Shown here one piece after another: positions 17,677-26,330 of a stretch of 64,000 nt of DNA; the stretch's first letter is position 1, and each line of letters opens with the position of its first letter. The notes beneath the pieces were generated by a model. It ran no database searches. It saw only the letters and a list, made by a program, of their open reading frames with translations, and had not been told where the DNA came from. Both the position numbers and the translations under genes were made by a program. This DNA is from Gammaproteobacteria bacterium. Lineage in GTDB: Bacteria; Pseudomonadota; Gammaproteobacteria; Pseudomonadales; Cellvibrionaceae. The DNA is taken from positions 744,001 to 808,000 of the forward strand of contig SEBU01000001.1 in the NCBI GenBank assembly GCA_004173475.1, given 5' to 3'.

Positions 17677-18708
17677 TTATCGCGATCTATATTGCCTTGC
17701 CAATTCGTCCAACGAACCAATACGCCTGTCCAACCAGTCAGTAATATATTTTCTTAATTCTGGAGAGCCCTTTTCAAGGCTCTGCACACATACGAACGCA
17801 TATTTTTGATTAGCGTCGGCACGGCTAATCATCTTTTTCAATCGCCATTTTGTTTGACCTGCCGGGTCGACTTTAAATGCCTTAAGAGATTTATCTATAA
17901 CCGCTGTACCGGCCTGCATCTCTAAAAATGCAGCAAGGGACTCGCAAATGAATTGATCAGGGGATCGTAATTTAGGTGAAAGATTTTTAAGAAATAAATT
18001 CGGGTTTTGATCAAAGAAACGCTTGATTGTGGAGATGCGCCAGGGATGAGGCTCATGACGTAGCCAAAAATATTTATCGGTAAAACCTGCCAAACGAGCA
18101 CTGTTTTTTTGCGCATCACGGTGTTTTGCCCGATCACGCTGTTTTGGATTAACTCTATTTGGAAAGAGCTTAAAATACAGGTTCCGCCATAAGCTTAGAA
18201 AGAGATTGCTTCCCATATTGCGCCACTGTCCCCTCACAACAATTCCGTTCTCATAGAAAAAATTTTGCGGAAAAACAGGCTGGATTAAAGCAAAGTCATC
18301 GTTTAAAAACAGGAAACGCTCTGACAGATCTGGAATACGCCACAATACCGTCATAATACTGCGGATATTAAATGTTGGTAATGCAAACTCATAGCCGGAA
18401 AAAATATCTTTATGATCAACCAGCCTGACTTTATGCTCCCAAGGGGTGCCTTTCAGCTGATTAAAAATTTCCGGGGTTTGGTCATCAGTGACCACATGGA
18501 TATATCGAAGCCACGGCGCATATTTCAAAAGTGAGATAATACAATAGGTAATTTCACCATCATTGTGAAAACGTGTTGGATCTGCTGCAACAGGCCTGCG
18601 ACCACCAATATCAGCGATATATGCATTCAATTTCTGGACGTGTTTTGGATCTTGACCATCGACCCAGGTAACCACAGCATCTATAGCTTGATGATTTCCT
18701 TCGAACAT
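17677..18708 (-). CDS. Stealth-family sugar-1-phosphate transferase, copy 1
   Basis: 343 residues. The conserved regions of Stealth proteins are visible: CR1 IDAVVTWVDGQDP (about 10-22), CR2 with RFHNDGEITYCIISLLKYAP and VTDDQTPEIF plus LVDHKDIFSGYE, the catalytic-type FLFLNDDFAL, CR3 LRHEPHPWRI, and the end segment FVCVQSLE. Stealth enzymes transfer hexose-1-phosphate to build phosphodiester-linked capsule or exopolysaccharide. No membrane segment or signal peptide. It is the most downstream of three tandem paralogues and is closest to copy 2. Its stop lies 37 bp from that of the convergent TagB/F-like gene. Confidence 0.9.
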   Translation of the reverse strand: MFEGNHQAIDAVVTWVDGQDPKHVQKLNAYIADIGGRRPVAADPTRFHNDGEITYCIISLLKYAPWLRYIHVVTDDQTPEIFNQLKGTPWEHKVRLVDHKDIFSGYEFALPTFNIRSIMTVLWRIPDLSERFLFLNDDFALIQPVFPQNFFYENGIVVRGQWRNMGSNLFLSLWRNLYFKLFPNRVNPKQRDRAKHRDAQKNSARLAGFTDKYFWLRHEPHPWRISTIKRFFDQNPNLFLKNLSPKLRSPDQFICESLAAFLEMQAGTAVIDKSLKAFKVDPAGQTKWRLKKMISRADANQKYAFVCVQSLEKGSPELRKYITDWLDRRIGSLDELARQYRSR

Positions 18709-18823
18709 AAGCCTGTTCCATTCAATTAACGTTTTACTGATCAGCTTGATATGGACTGAGAAATTAATTCAATTATTGGCAATACATTTTTCGTCATTCA
18801 AACAACCCATCGCTTAAAGAACA

Positions 18824-19846
18824 TTAGACTTGTTTGAGAAAATCGCTTAATGAGCCAACTCGACGATTTAACCATTCAATAATATCTTGACGTAGTTTAG
18901 GGTTCGCCTTTTCCAGACTTTGCACACAAGCAAATACATAAGATTTATCTTCATCAGCGCGACGCATAATATCTCGCAATTCCTTTTCAGATTGATCCGG
19001 TGGATCCAGTTTAAACGCAACCAATGAATCGTCAACAATTGCTGTTCCGGCTTTCATTTCAAGAAATGCTACCAGTGCTTCACAAATAAACTGATCTGGC
19101 GTACGTAACTTTGGGGTCAGATTGCGCTCAAACAACTCAGGGTTTTCAGCGAAGAATTTTCGGATAGTTGATATACGCCAAGGGTGAGGTTCGTGCCCCA
19201 CGCAGAAATATTGGTCCGTATATCCTGCCAAACGCGCGCTGTAAATTTGTGCGTTGCGATGTTTTGCTCTGTCACGGAATTTTTGCTTTTTGGTTTTGGG
19301 AATATATTTGAACCACCAGTCACGGAGCCTGACGGACAAGCGTCGGTCTTGTACAGGGCGCCATTGGCCCCTAACTACAATGCCATCTTTGTGAAAAAAG
19401 TTCTCCGGAAAAACGGGCTGCACTAATGCAAAGTCATCATTTAAAAATAAAAAACGCTCCGACAAGCCTGGTATTCGCCACAATACAGTCATAATACTTC
19501 GTATATTAAATATGGGTAAAACGTGTTCATAGCCCGCATAAATATCTTTATGATCGACTATCTTTACTTTTTGCTCCCATTGGGTCCCTTTCAAACGATG
19601 AAAAATATCCGGTGTTTGATCGTCAGTCACCAGATAAATGGTGCGTATCCAAGGCGCATATTTGAGTAGCGAAGTAATGCAATAATTAATTTCACCATCA
19701 TTGTGAAAACGTGTCGGATCCGCTGTAACAGGTCTTCTGCCACCAATCTCCGCAACATAGGCGTTTAACTTTTGCATATGCCTGGGATCCTGGCCATCGA
19801 CCCAGGTAACGACGGCATCTATGGGCATTAGGCTTTCATCTAACAT
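18824..19846 (-). CDS. Stealth-family sugar-1-phosphate transferase, copy 2
   Basis: 340 residues, clearly the sister of copy 1: the first 150 residues match at most positions (AVVTWVDGQDPRHMQKLNAY, RFHNDGEINYCITSLLKY, FNIRSIMTVLWRIPGLSERF), while the middle region (about 155-195) is rearranged. CR3 reads CVGHEPHPWRI instead of WLRHEPHPWRI. This pattern, with conserved catalytic blocks and a divergent centre, suggests duplication followed by change in acceptor or donor choice (inference). It lies between copies 1 and 3, with gaps of 115 and 85 bp, and is probably cotranscribed. Confidence 0.9.
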   Translation of the reverse strand: MLDESLMPIDAVVTWVDGQDPRHMQKLNAYVAEIGGRRPVTADPTRFHNDGEINYCITSLLKYAPWIRTIYLVTDDQTPDIFHRLKGTQWEQKVKIVDHKDIYAGYEHVLPIFNIRSIMTVLWRIPGLSERFLFLNDDFALVQPVFPENFFHKDGIVVRGQWRPVQDRRLSVRLRDWWFKYIPKTKKQKFRDRAKHRNAQIYSARLAGYTDQYFCVGHEPHPWRISTIRKFFAENPELFERNLTPKLRTPDQFICEALVAFLEMKAGTAIVDDSLVAFKLDPPDQSEKELRDIMRRADEDKSYVFACVQSLEKANPKLRQDIIEWLNRRVGSLSDFLKQV

Positions 19847-19931
19847 ATCATTGGGCCTGCGTATAACGACAACTAATTTGAATCATCAAGACTAAATAGA
19901 AAGCAAACGGATAAAGGGGTAAACCAGGAGT

Positions 19932-20948
19932 TCATGTTTTGCTGACGGATAAATCTTCTAAACGCCCGATGGTCTCATCCAGCCAGTCAAAGATGAGTTT
20001 CTGTTTTATCGGGTTTGCCATTTCAATACTTTGAACACAGGTAAATACAATATGCTCCTTGTACTTCGCTCTGTTTAATTTCCACTTAATTCGCCATAAG
20101 GACTGCGCTGTTGGTTTCAATTGTATATTTGTACGATGGTTATCTATCACTGCTATTTCATTTCGATAACTAAAGTGTGCAAATAAACTTTCAGGCACAA
20201 ATTGATTGCAACTTCGCAATTGGGCACTGATATTAAATTGCAACGCATCTGGAACCTCAGTAAATAGTCTTTCCCAGGATGATTTTTTCCACGCATGAGG
20301 AACATGAGGTAAGCGAAAATAAGAGGTATTGAAGCCCAACAGACGAGCACAGGATTGTTGCAACCCCCAAAAACTTATTCGACCTTTTTCTTTAGGGCGC
20401 AATTTTCTTTTAAACCAACCAATAAGCCTTGCACCGCAAACAGACTCTGGCAACTTGTGCCATTTGCCACGTAACACTACGTGTTTGTCACGAAAAAAAT
20501 CTACAGGGAAGACCGGTCGTATCAGCATGAAATCGTCATTGAAATAAATGAAATTCTCAGCAATATCCGGTATCCGCCACAGCAGTGAACTAATTGCCAT
20601 ACTATTAAAGCTGGGCAAATAATTTTCATACCCTGCAAAGATGATTTTATGGTCAATCAACTTTACACGCCCTGCAAATAGTGTCCCCTCCAGCTTCCCT
20701 AATAATTCTGGACGTTGGTTATCTGTCACAATAAAAATTGTACGCAACCAGGGGGCGAATTTGAGAAGTGAAGTCACGCAGTAATCCAGTTCACCCGCAT
20801 GATTAAAACGGGCTTTACTAGCGGCACCTAATCGCGCTAGACCTTTACAGCCGAGGTAAATATTCAACTTTTCAGCGTGTGCTGGATCTGAACCATCAAC
20901 CCACATAATTACAGCATCGACGGGATCACTAGATTGGTATTCTGCCAT
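19932..20948 (-). CDS. Stealth-family sugar-1-phosphate transferase, copy 3
   Basis: 338 residues, the most divergent and most upstream of the three. It keeps CR1 (DAVIMWVDGSDP), CR2 (FNHAGELDYCVTSLLKFAPW, VTDNQRPELL, LIDHKIIFAGYE), FIYFNDDFML, CR3 (LPHVPHAW) and FTCVQSIE. Replacement of VTWVDG by IMWVDG and of HEPHPW by HVPHAW suggests a different substrate, but the Asp and His residues persist. The order on the minus strand is copy 3, 2, 1. A sharp promoter was not found in the 191 bp shared with divergent valS. Confidence 0.88.
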   Translation of the reverse strand: MAEYQSSDPVDAVIMWVDGSDPAHAEKLNIYLGCKGLARLGAASKARFNHAGELDYCVTSLLKFAPWLRTIFIVTDNQRPELLGKLEGTLFAGRVKLIDHKIIFAGYENYLPSFNSMAISSLLWRIPDIAENFIYFNDDFMLIRPVFPVDFFRDKHVVLRGKWHKLPESVCGARLIGWFKRKLRPKEKGRISFWGLQQSCARLLGFNTSYFRLPHVPHAWKKSSWERLFTEVPDALQFNISAQLRSCNQFVPESLFAHFSYRNEIAVIDNHRTNIQLKPTAQSLWRIKWKLNRAKYKEHIVFTCVQSIEMANPIKQKLIFDWLDETIGRLEDLSVSKT

Positions 20949-21139
20949 CTTGCTATTTCACGAAAGCGCCTATTAGAGAGCGAGCTATGGTACACCATCA
21001 AATCAAGATCAGCAGTAATAACTACCAGGATTTTCATTCTCTAGAATCCGAAAAAAGGTATACTCGCAACCCAAATTTTTATTCGTTTCCGCCTTATCTC
21101 TTTAACAAATGGCGGCTGATCAAAAGAGCCTTATAGACT

Positions 21140-24004
21140 ATGGAAAAAACCTACGAACCCCATGCTATCGAACGCCAGTGGTATGAAACTTGGGAAGCCA
21201 AGGGATACTTCAAACCTGCTGGAGAAGGTCTGCCCTATTGCATGATGATTCCGCCACCGAACGTGACCGGCAGTTTGCATATGGGCCACGGTTTTAACAA
21301 TGCGGTCATGGATACCATGATTCGTTATCGCCGCATGAAAGGCGACGATACTTTATGGCAAGTAGGTACAGATCACGCGGGTATAGCAACGCAAATGGTC
21401 GTGGAGCGTCAACTCGCAGCTCAAGGTATTAGCCGCCATGATTTAGGACGCGAAAAATTTCTCGAAAAAGTATGGGAATGGAAAGAACAATCCGGCGGTA
21501 CTATTACTCGCCAAATTCGTCGCCTCGGGTCATCGGTTGATTGGAGCCGCGAACGCTTCACAATGGACGATGGATTATCCAAAGCCGTACAAGAAGCCTT
21601 CGTTCGTTTATTCGATGATGGTTTAATTTATCGCGGCAAACGTTTGGTGAATTGGGACCCGAAACTCCACACAGCTATTTCTGATCTAGAAGTAGAAAAT
21701 CACGATGAAAAAGGTTACTTGTGGAATCTGCGCTATCCATTAGCAAATGGCGCAACTACTGCCGATGGAAAAAATTATTTAGTGGTTGCCACTACTCGCC
21801 CGGAAACCATGCTGGGCGATAGCGCGGTTGCGGTTCATCCTGAAGACGAGCGTTATAAATCTCTTATTGGAAAATTTATTGAGCTGCCATTAGTGGGTCG
21901 GCTGATTCCTATAGTCGCGGATGATTATGTTGATCGCGATTTTGGAACGGGTTGCGTAAAAATCACTCCCGCCCATGACTTCAACGATTACGAAGTTGGC
22001 AAGCGCCATAATTTGCCATTGATTAATGTGCTCGATAAAAATGCCGCTATTTTAGGACAAGCACAAACATTTAATGTCGATGGCAGCTTAAATACTGAGG
22101 TCGACAATTTTCTTCCAAATAAATTTTCCGGTCTTGATCGTTATGAAGCACGCAAGCAAATCATCACTGCATTTGAAACTGCTGGTCTGCTGGAAAAAAT
22201 TGATGATCACGCATTGAAAGTACCGCGTGGTGATCGTTCGGGTGTGGTAATTGAACCTTGGTTAACTGATCAATGGTATGTAAGCACAAAACCTCTCGCC
22301 GAACCTGCCATTGCCGCAGTAGAGGATGGCCGTATTCAGTTTGTGCCCAAGCAATATGAAAATATGTATTTCTCGTGGATGCGCGATATTCAGGATTGGT
22401 GTATTAGTCGTCAGCTCTGGTGGGGGCATCGCATCCCTGCATGGTATGACGCGAGCGGTGAAGTTTACGTTGGTCGCAACGAAGATGAAGTTCGCACGAA
22501 ATATAATATTGGCAATGACATAAAATTAAATCAGGACGAAGATGTTTTGGATACCTGGTTTAGTTCGGGCTTATGGACTTTCTCAACATTAGGCTGGCCA
22601 GAGCAAACTGATTTTCTGAAAAAGTTTCATCCAACCGATTTATTAGTAACTGGTTTCGATATTATTTTCTTCTGGGTTGCTCGCATGATCATGATGACCA
22701 TGCATTTGGTGAAACATAAAGATGGCACACCGCAAATACCGTTTAAAACCGTTTACGTTCACGGCTTGGTGCGCGATGGCCAAGGCCAAAAAATGTCGAA
22801 GTCAAAAGGCAACGTACTCGACCCTCTCGATATTGTTGACGGTATTGATTTGGAGACACTTGTACAAAAGCGGACAACGGGCTTGATGGATCCAAAGGCT
22901 GCACCGAAAATTGAAAAACAAACGCGCAAGGAATTTCCAGAAGGTATTCAAGCTTACGGTACGGATGCATTACGTTTTACGTTCTGTTCGCTTGCATCAA
23001 CGGGCCGCGATATTAAATTTGATATGGGCCGCGTTGAAGGTTATAGAAATTTTTGTAACAAAATTTGGAATGCGATGCGTTACACCTTAATGCAGTGTGA
23101 AAATCAGGATTGCGGCCAAAACGATCCGGTAGGTACCAGTAATTATGAGTTGTCTTTAGGTGATCGCTGGATTATCAGCAAGTTACAATTAGCGGAAAAA
23201 TCCGTTACTGAAAGTTTGGATACTTACCGCCTCGATTTAGCATCGCAAGTTATTTATTCTTTCGTGTGGGATGAATACTGCAGCTGGTATCTGGAAGCCA
23301 CCAAAGCCGTTTTATTTAATGCAGAAGCCTCCGACGCACAAAAGAAAGGGACTCGTCGTACTCTGGTGCGCGTGCTAGAAACTATTTTGCGGTTAGTGCA
23401 TCCATTGATGCCGTTTATCACCGAAGAAATTTGGCAAATTATTAAACCGCTTTCTGGTGCTGACGGTGAGACTATTATGCTTACGAAATATCCGGAAGCA
23501 AATGACAGGAAAATTGATCAACAGGCATTAACAGATGTTGAATGGTTACAAGCCGTTGTTGTTGGTGTTCGAAATATTCGCGGCGAGATGAGCATATCTC
23601 CAGCAAAAGATTTGCCAGTGCTATTTAAAAACGGTTCTACTGAAGACCAACAACGTTTGCAAAACAATCAACAGTTTTTGAAAAAATTAGCGTCATTGGA
23701 AAGTGTGACCTGGCTAAGTGCTGGAGACGCTGAACCTATGTCAGCAACAGCATTAGTTGGCAGCATGGAAATCCTAGTGCCTATGGCGGGTATCATTGAT
23801 AAAGATGCCGAGATTGCGCGGCTGGCAAAAGAAAGTGCGAAACTGGAAATGGATATCACCCGAACTGAAGCAAAGCTTACCAACGAAGCGTTTGTTGCAA
23901 AAGCTCCGGAAGCGGTTGTTGCAGCAGAACGTGCACGCGTTGCTGAGCACAAAATTGCAGTAGAAAAATTGCGCGATCAGATTCAAAAAATTAGCGCTTT
24001 GTAA
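21140..24004 (+). CDS. valS: Valyl-tRNA synthetase
   Basis: 954 residues, full length. A class I synthetase that charges tRNA-Val and edits mischarged Thr. The HIGH motif is in [15 protein letters not shown], the KMSKS loop in [16 protein letters not shown], and the CP1 editing domain with [19 protein letters not shown] lies between them. The C-terminal about 70 residues form the family's tRNA-binding coiled coil ([19 protein letters not shown]). It stands alone on its strand and is followed by its own terminator. Confidence 0.97.
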   Translation: MEKTYEPHAIERQWYETWEAKGYFKPAGEGLPYCMMIPPPNVTGSLHMGHGFNNAVMDTMIRYRRMKGDDTLWQVGTDHAGIATQMVVERQLAAQGISRHDLGREKFLEKVWEWKEQSGGTITRQIRRLGSSVDWSRERFTMDDGLSKAVQEAFVRLFDDGLIYRGKRLVNWDPKLHTAISDLEVENHDEKGYLWNLRYPLANGATTADGKNYLVVATTRPETMLGDSAVAVHPEDERYKSLIGKFIELPLVGRLIPIVADDYVDRDFGTGCVKITPAHDFNDYEVGKRHNLPLINVLDKNAAILGQAQTFNVDGSLNTEVDNFLPNKFSGLDRYEARKQIITAFETAGLLEKIDDHALKVPRGDRSGVVIEPWLTDQWYVSTKPLAEPAIAAVEDGRIQFVPKQYENMYFSWMRDIQDWCISRQLWWGHRIPAWYDASGEVYVGRNEDEVRTKYNIGNDIKLNQDEDVLDTWFSSGLWTFSTLGWPEQTDFLKKFHPTDLLVTGFDIIFFWVARMIMMTMHLVKHKDGTPQIPFKTVYVHGLVRDGQGQKMSKSKGNVLDPLDIVDGIDLETLVQKRTTGLMDPKAAPKIEKQTRKEFPEGIQAYGTDALRFTFCSLASTGRDIKFDMGRVEGYRNFCNKIWNAMRYTLMQCENQDCGQNDPVGTSNYELSLGDRWIISKLQLAEKSVTESLDTYRLDLASQVIYSFVWDEYCSWYLEATKAVLFNAEASDAQKKGTRRTLVRVLETILRLVHPLMPFITEEIWQIIKPLSGADGETIMLTKYPEANDRKIDQQALTDVEWLQAVVVGVRNIRGEMSISPAKDLPVLFKNGSTEDQQRLQNNQQFLKKLASLESVTWLSAGDAEPMSATALVGSMEILVPMAGIIDKDAEIARLAKESAKLEMDITRTEAKLTNEAFVAKAPEAVVAAERARVAEHKIAVEKLRDQIQKISAL

Positions 24005-24019
24005 TTTTTTCTTTTTTAT

Positions 24020-24055
24020 AAAACCGATCAAAAAATTACTCTTTTGATCGGTTTT
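24020..24055 (+). terminator. valS terminator
   Basis: A perfect 14-bp stem, AAAACCGATCAAAA (24020-24033) with TTTTGATCGGTTTT (24042-24055), 8-nt loop, then ATTTTTG. It starts 16 nt after the valS stop. Confidence 0.85.
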
Positions 24056-24084
24056 ATTTTTGCAAAATCTAAAATTTTAAAAAC

Positions 24085-24116
24085 AAAAAAGCCCAAGCTT
24101 TCACTTGGGCTTTTTT
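24085..24116 (-). terminator. Terminator of the csrA / tRNA-Ser transcript
   Basis: A perfect 13-bp stem AAAAAAGCCCAAG (24085-24097) with CTTGGGCTTTTTT (24104-24116) around CTTTCA. On the minus strand it sits 13 nt beyond the tRNA 3' end and gives a T-tract. It can also back up the valS terminator. Confidence 0.88.
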
Positions 24117-24128
24117 GTTTTTGAATAA

Positions 24129-24220
24129 TGGCGGTGAGGGAGGGAGTCGAACCCTCGATACCGTTTAAAGGGTATACTCCCTTAGCAGGGGAGCGCCTTC
24201 GGCCACTCGGCCACCTCACC
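24129..24220 (-). tRNA. tRNA-Ser (anticodon GCT)
   Basis: A 92-nt tRNA with the long variable arm of the serine class. 5' GGTGAGG pairs with CCTCACC before G and an encoded CCA. The anticodon stem CTCCC/GGGAG encloses CTGCTAA (anticodon GCT, AGC/AGU codons). The T arm carries GGTTCGACTCC. It lies downstream of csrA on the same strand, as in pseudomonads. Confidence 0.97.
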
Positions 24221-24494
24221 GTAAACTACTGATACAGAAAACTTTTTAGTCTCCATTTCGGTAGGAGCGGCATAATATCATATTTCAAAAAAAATCAAAG
24301 GCTTAAACTAAATTTAATAGCTAACGAACGCACATTCTAAAACAGGATTTAGAATAAATAATCGATTTGATTGAATAGTAAACACAGAGATAACACAGGA
24401 GGGAATCTGCGCGGTAGAGGTTTGCACCTGACTACCGCGAGAACGTTCAGACGAAAATTTATTATAATAATCGGCGAGTCAGAAAAAATTAAGA

Positions 24495-24683
24495 CTAGTT
24501 TTGATCGTCAGAATTTTGCTTTTCACGCTGAATACGCTGATAAATTTCCTCGCGATGAACGGCGATGTCTTTTGGCGCGTTTACACCGATACGAACCTGG
24601 TTACCCTTTACACCAAGTACGGTCACAGTGACTTCATCACCAACCATCAAAGTTTCACCAATACGGCGAGTTAAAATTAGCAT
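24495..24683 (-). CDS. csrA: Carbon storage regulator CsrA/RsmA
   Basis: 62 residues from ATG 24681-24683 ([18 protein letters not shown]), the normal start; AAGGAG lies 6 nt upstream, inside an artificial 5-residue extension. The protein is a small beta-strand dimer that binds GGA in RNA hairpin loops and represses or stabilises mRNAs. Binding residues are present: the N-terminal LILTRR with the basic Arg pair, VRIGVNAP and [10 protein letters not shown] with its conserved Arg. The leader shows GGA sites typical of CsrA autorepression. A candidate antagonist RNA lies at about 44.7-45.0 kb. It lies between lysC and tRNA-Ser. Confidence 0.97.
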   Translation of the reverse strand: MLILTRRIGETLMVGDEVTVTVLGVKGNQVRIGVNAPKDIAVHREEIYQRIQREKQNSDDQN

Positions 24684-24689
24684 TTCAAT

Positions 24690-24705
24690 CTCCTTCACTC
24701 ATCCT
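24690..24705 (-). promoter_or_regulatory. GGA-containing leader of csrA (probable autoregulation site)
   Basis: The mRNA just before csrA reads ACAGGATGAGTGAAGGAG: an AGGATG core (close to the CsrA consensus RUACARGGAUGU) ends 7 nt before the AAGGAG ribosome binding site, itself a GGA. CsrA dimers commonly bridge two such sites. Autoregulation is inferred. Confidence 0.5.
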
Positions 24706-24798
24706 GTAAGAGTACGGTTTAAGGCTCCCAGCCCCTCCCCGTCTCTCGACTAACCCCTGTCGCGGCCCGGGCTATATGCCCAAGCTAAGTATTGACTA

Positions 24799-24812
24799 CT
24801 TTTCGCGAAAAG
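24799..24812. promoter_or_regulatory. Perfect 14-bp palindrome in the csrA upstream region
   Basis: CTTTTCGCGAAAAG is perfectly self-complementary and lies about 116-129 bp upstream of csrA in the lysC-csrA gap. It may be a protein-binding site near a csrA promoter. I do not recognise the cognate regulator. Confidence 0.35.
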
Positions 24813-24890
24813 GAAGAAACCTCGAACATTTCCTCTGCAGCCTGCGCTAGCAGAATTTACTACCATAACAAAACCAACAGATTATTAAGC

Positions 24891-26138
24891 CTAGCCCCTC
24901 ACACGGCTTTCTGTCGGTTCGGCATCCAAACCAAAAGCGGTGTGCAAACTGCGCACAGCCAACTCTAAGTAACGCTCATCAATGATCACGGAAATCTTAA
25001 TTTCAGACGTCGTGATCATTTGGATGTTGATGTTATCCGCCGCTAAAGCAGTAAACATTTTCGACGCAACCCCCGCATGGGAACGCATGCCAACACCCAC
25101 TATAGAAACTTTCGCCACCTTATCATCACTACGAACTTCGCGTGCGCCAATTTCTTTCGCGACACTTGCAAGTACGCCGACGGCTTTTTGCATATCATTT
25201 TTGTGTACAGTAAAGGTCAAATCGGTAGTGCCATCAGCTGCTACATTTTGGACAATTACATCGATTTCAATATTGGCCGCACCAATAGGAGCAAGAATTT
25301 TTGATGCGACGCCTGGCACATCAGGCACGCCAGCAACAGTTACTTTGGCTTCATCACGGTTAAATGCAATACCGGAAACAATTGGTTGTTCCATAGTTGA
25401 ATCTTCCTCGTCGAGAGTAATGAGGGTTCCAGGGCCATCTTTGAAGCTGTGGAGTACACGCAGCGGAACTTTGTATTTACCTGCAAATTCTACCGAGCGA
25501 ATTTGCAATACTTTAGAACCCTGACTGGCCATTTCCAGCATTTCTTCAAAGGTAATTTTTTCGAGGCGACGCGCACGCTCTACAACACGAGGATCAGTGG
25601 TATATACGCCGTCCACGTCAGTATAAATTTGGCATTCATCAGCTTTAAGCGCTGCAGCTAGAGCTACGCCTGTGGTGTCTGAACCGCCGCGACCGAGAGT
25701 AGTGATATTGCCGTTCTCATCAACACCTTGGAAACCAGCAACCACGACAACACGTCCTGCGTCCAGATCAGCACGCATATTTGCTTCATCAATAGATTGA
25801 ATGCGAGCTTTTGTATAAGAACTATCCGTCATGATGCGGACTTGACCACCGGTGTAAGAACGGGCATCTACACCACGCTTTTTTAGTGCCATACAGAGAA
25901 GCGCAATAGTAACTTGTTCGCCGGTTGAAACTAAAACATCCAATTCACGCGGGTCGGGCGTAGATTGAATTTGTGTGGCCAATCCAATTAAGCGATTTGT
26001 CTCACCGCTCATGGCAGACAGTACTACGACCATGTCATGGCCTTGCGCGCGAAAGCTGGCGACTTTGTCGGCAACTTGTTCAATACGCTCTATCGAGCCT
26101 ACCGATGTACCACCGTATTTTTGAACCAATAAGCTCAT
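24891..26138 (-). CDS. lysC: Aspartate kinase (monofunctional, ACT-regulated)
   Basis: 415 residues. It phosphorylates aspartate at the head of the lysine/threonine/methionine/isoleucine pathway. The N-terminal kinase domain carries QKYGGTSVGSIERI, and GFQGVDENGNITTLGRGGSD is the substrate loop. Two C-terminal ACT domains (about 265-410) provide allosteric control (SKILAPIGAANIEIDVI; SKMFTALAADNINIQMI). An internal start giving a separate beta subunit is known in some relatives and cannot be excluded. No lysine-riboswitch-like leader is seen. It sits in the pseudomonad order alaS-lysC-csrA. Confidence 0.96.
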   Translation of the reverse strand: MSLLVQKYGGTSVGSIERIEQVADKVASFRAQGHDMVVVLSAMSGETNRLIGLATQIQSTPDPRELDVLVSTGEQVTIALLCMALKKRGVDARSYTGGQVRIMTDSSYTKARIQSIDEANMRADLDAGRVVVVAGFQGVDENGNITTLGRGGSDTTGVALAAALKADECQIYTDVDGVYTTDPRVVERARRLEKITFEEMLEMASQGSKVLQIRSVEFAGKYKVPLRVLHSFKDGPGTLITLDEEDSTMEQPIVSGIAFNRDEAKVTVAGVPDVPGVASKILAPIGAANIEIDVIVQNVAADGTTDLTFTVHKNDMQKAVGVLASVAKEIGAREVRSDDKVAKVSIVGVGMRSHAGVASKMFTALAADNINIQMITTSEIKISVIIDERYLELAVRSLHTAFGLDAEPTESRVRG

Positions 26139-26330
26139 TACAACCTATCCTTTACAGACTATATCTGCCAGTAGATATTTGTACGGCAGTCGAATATTCT
26201 AAAAATCTGGACTGTCGCCTATTGGCAACGACCAGGTCACAAAACGGCGGGCAATTAAACACCAGTTTTCATCAAAAGTTAACTCAAAAGGATGAAAAAG
26301 CTGAGAATTCACACTTTTTTAAACTTTTAA

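Noticed and set aside
26139-26330. Lysine riboswitch in the lysC leader
   Set aside because: The 192-bp region does not show the conserved core or the long multi-helix layout of the L box.
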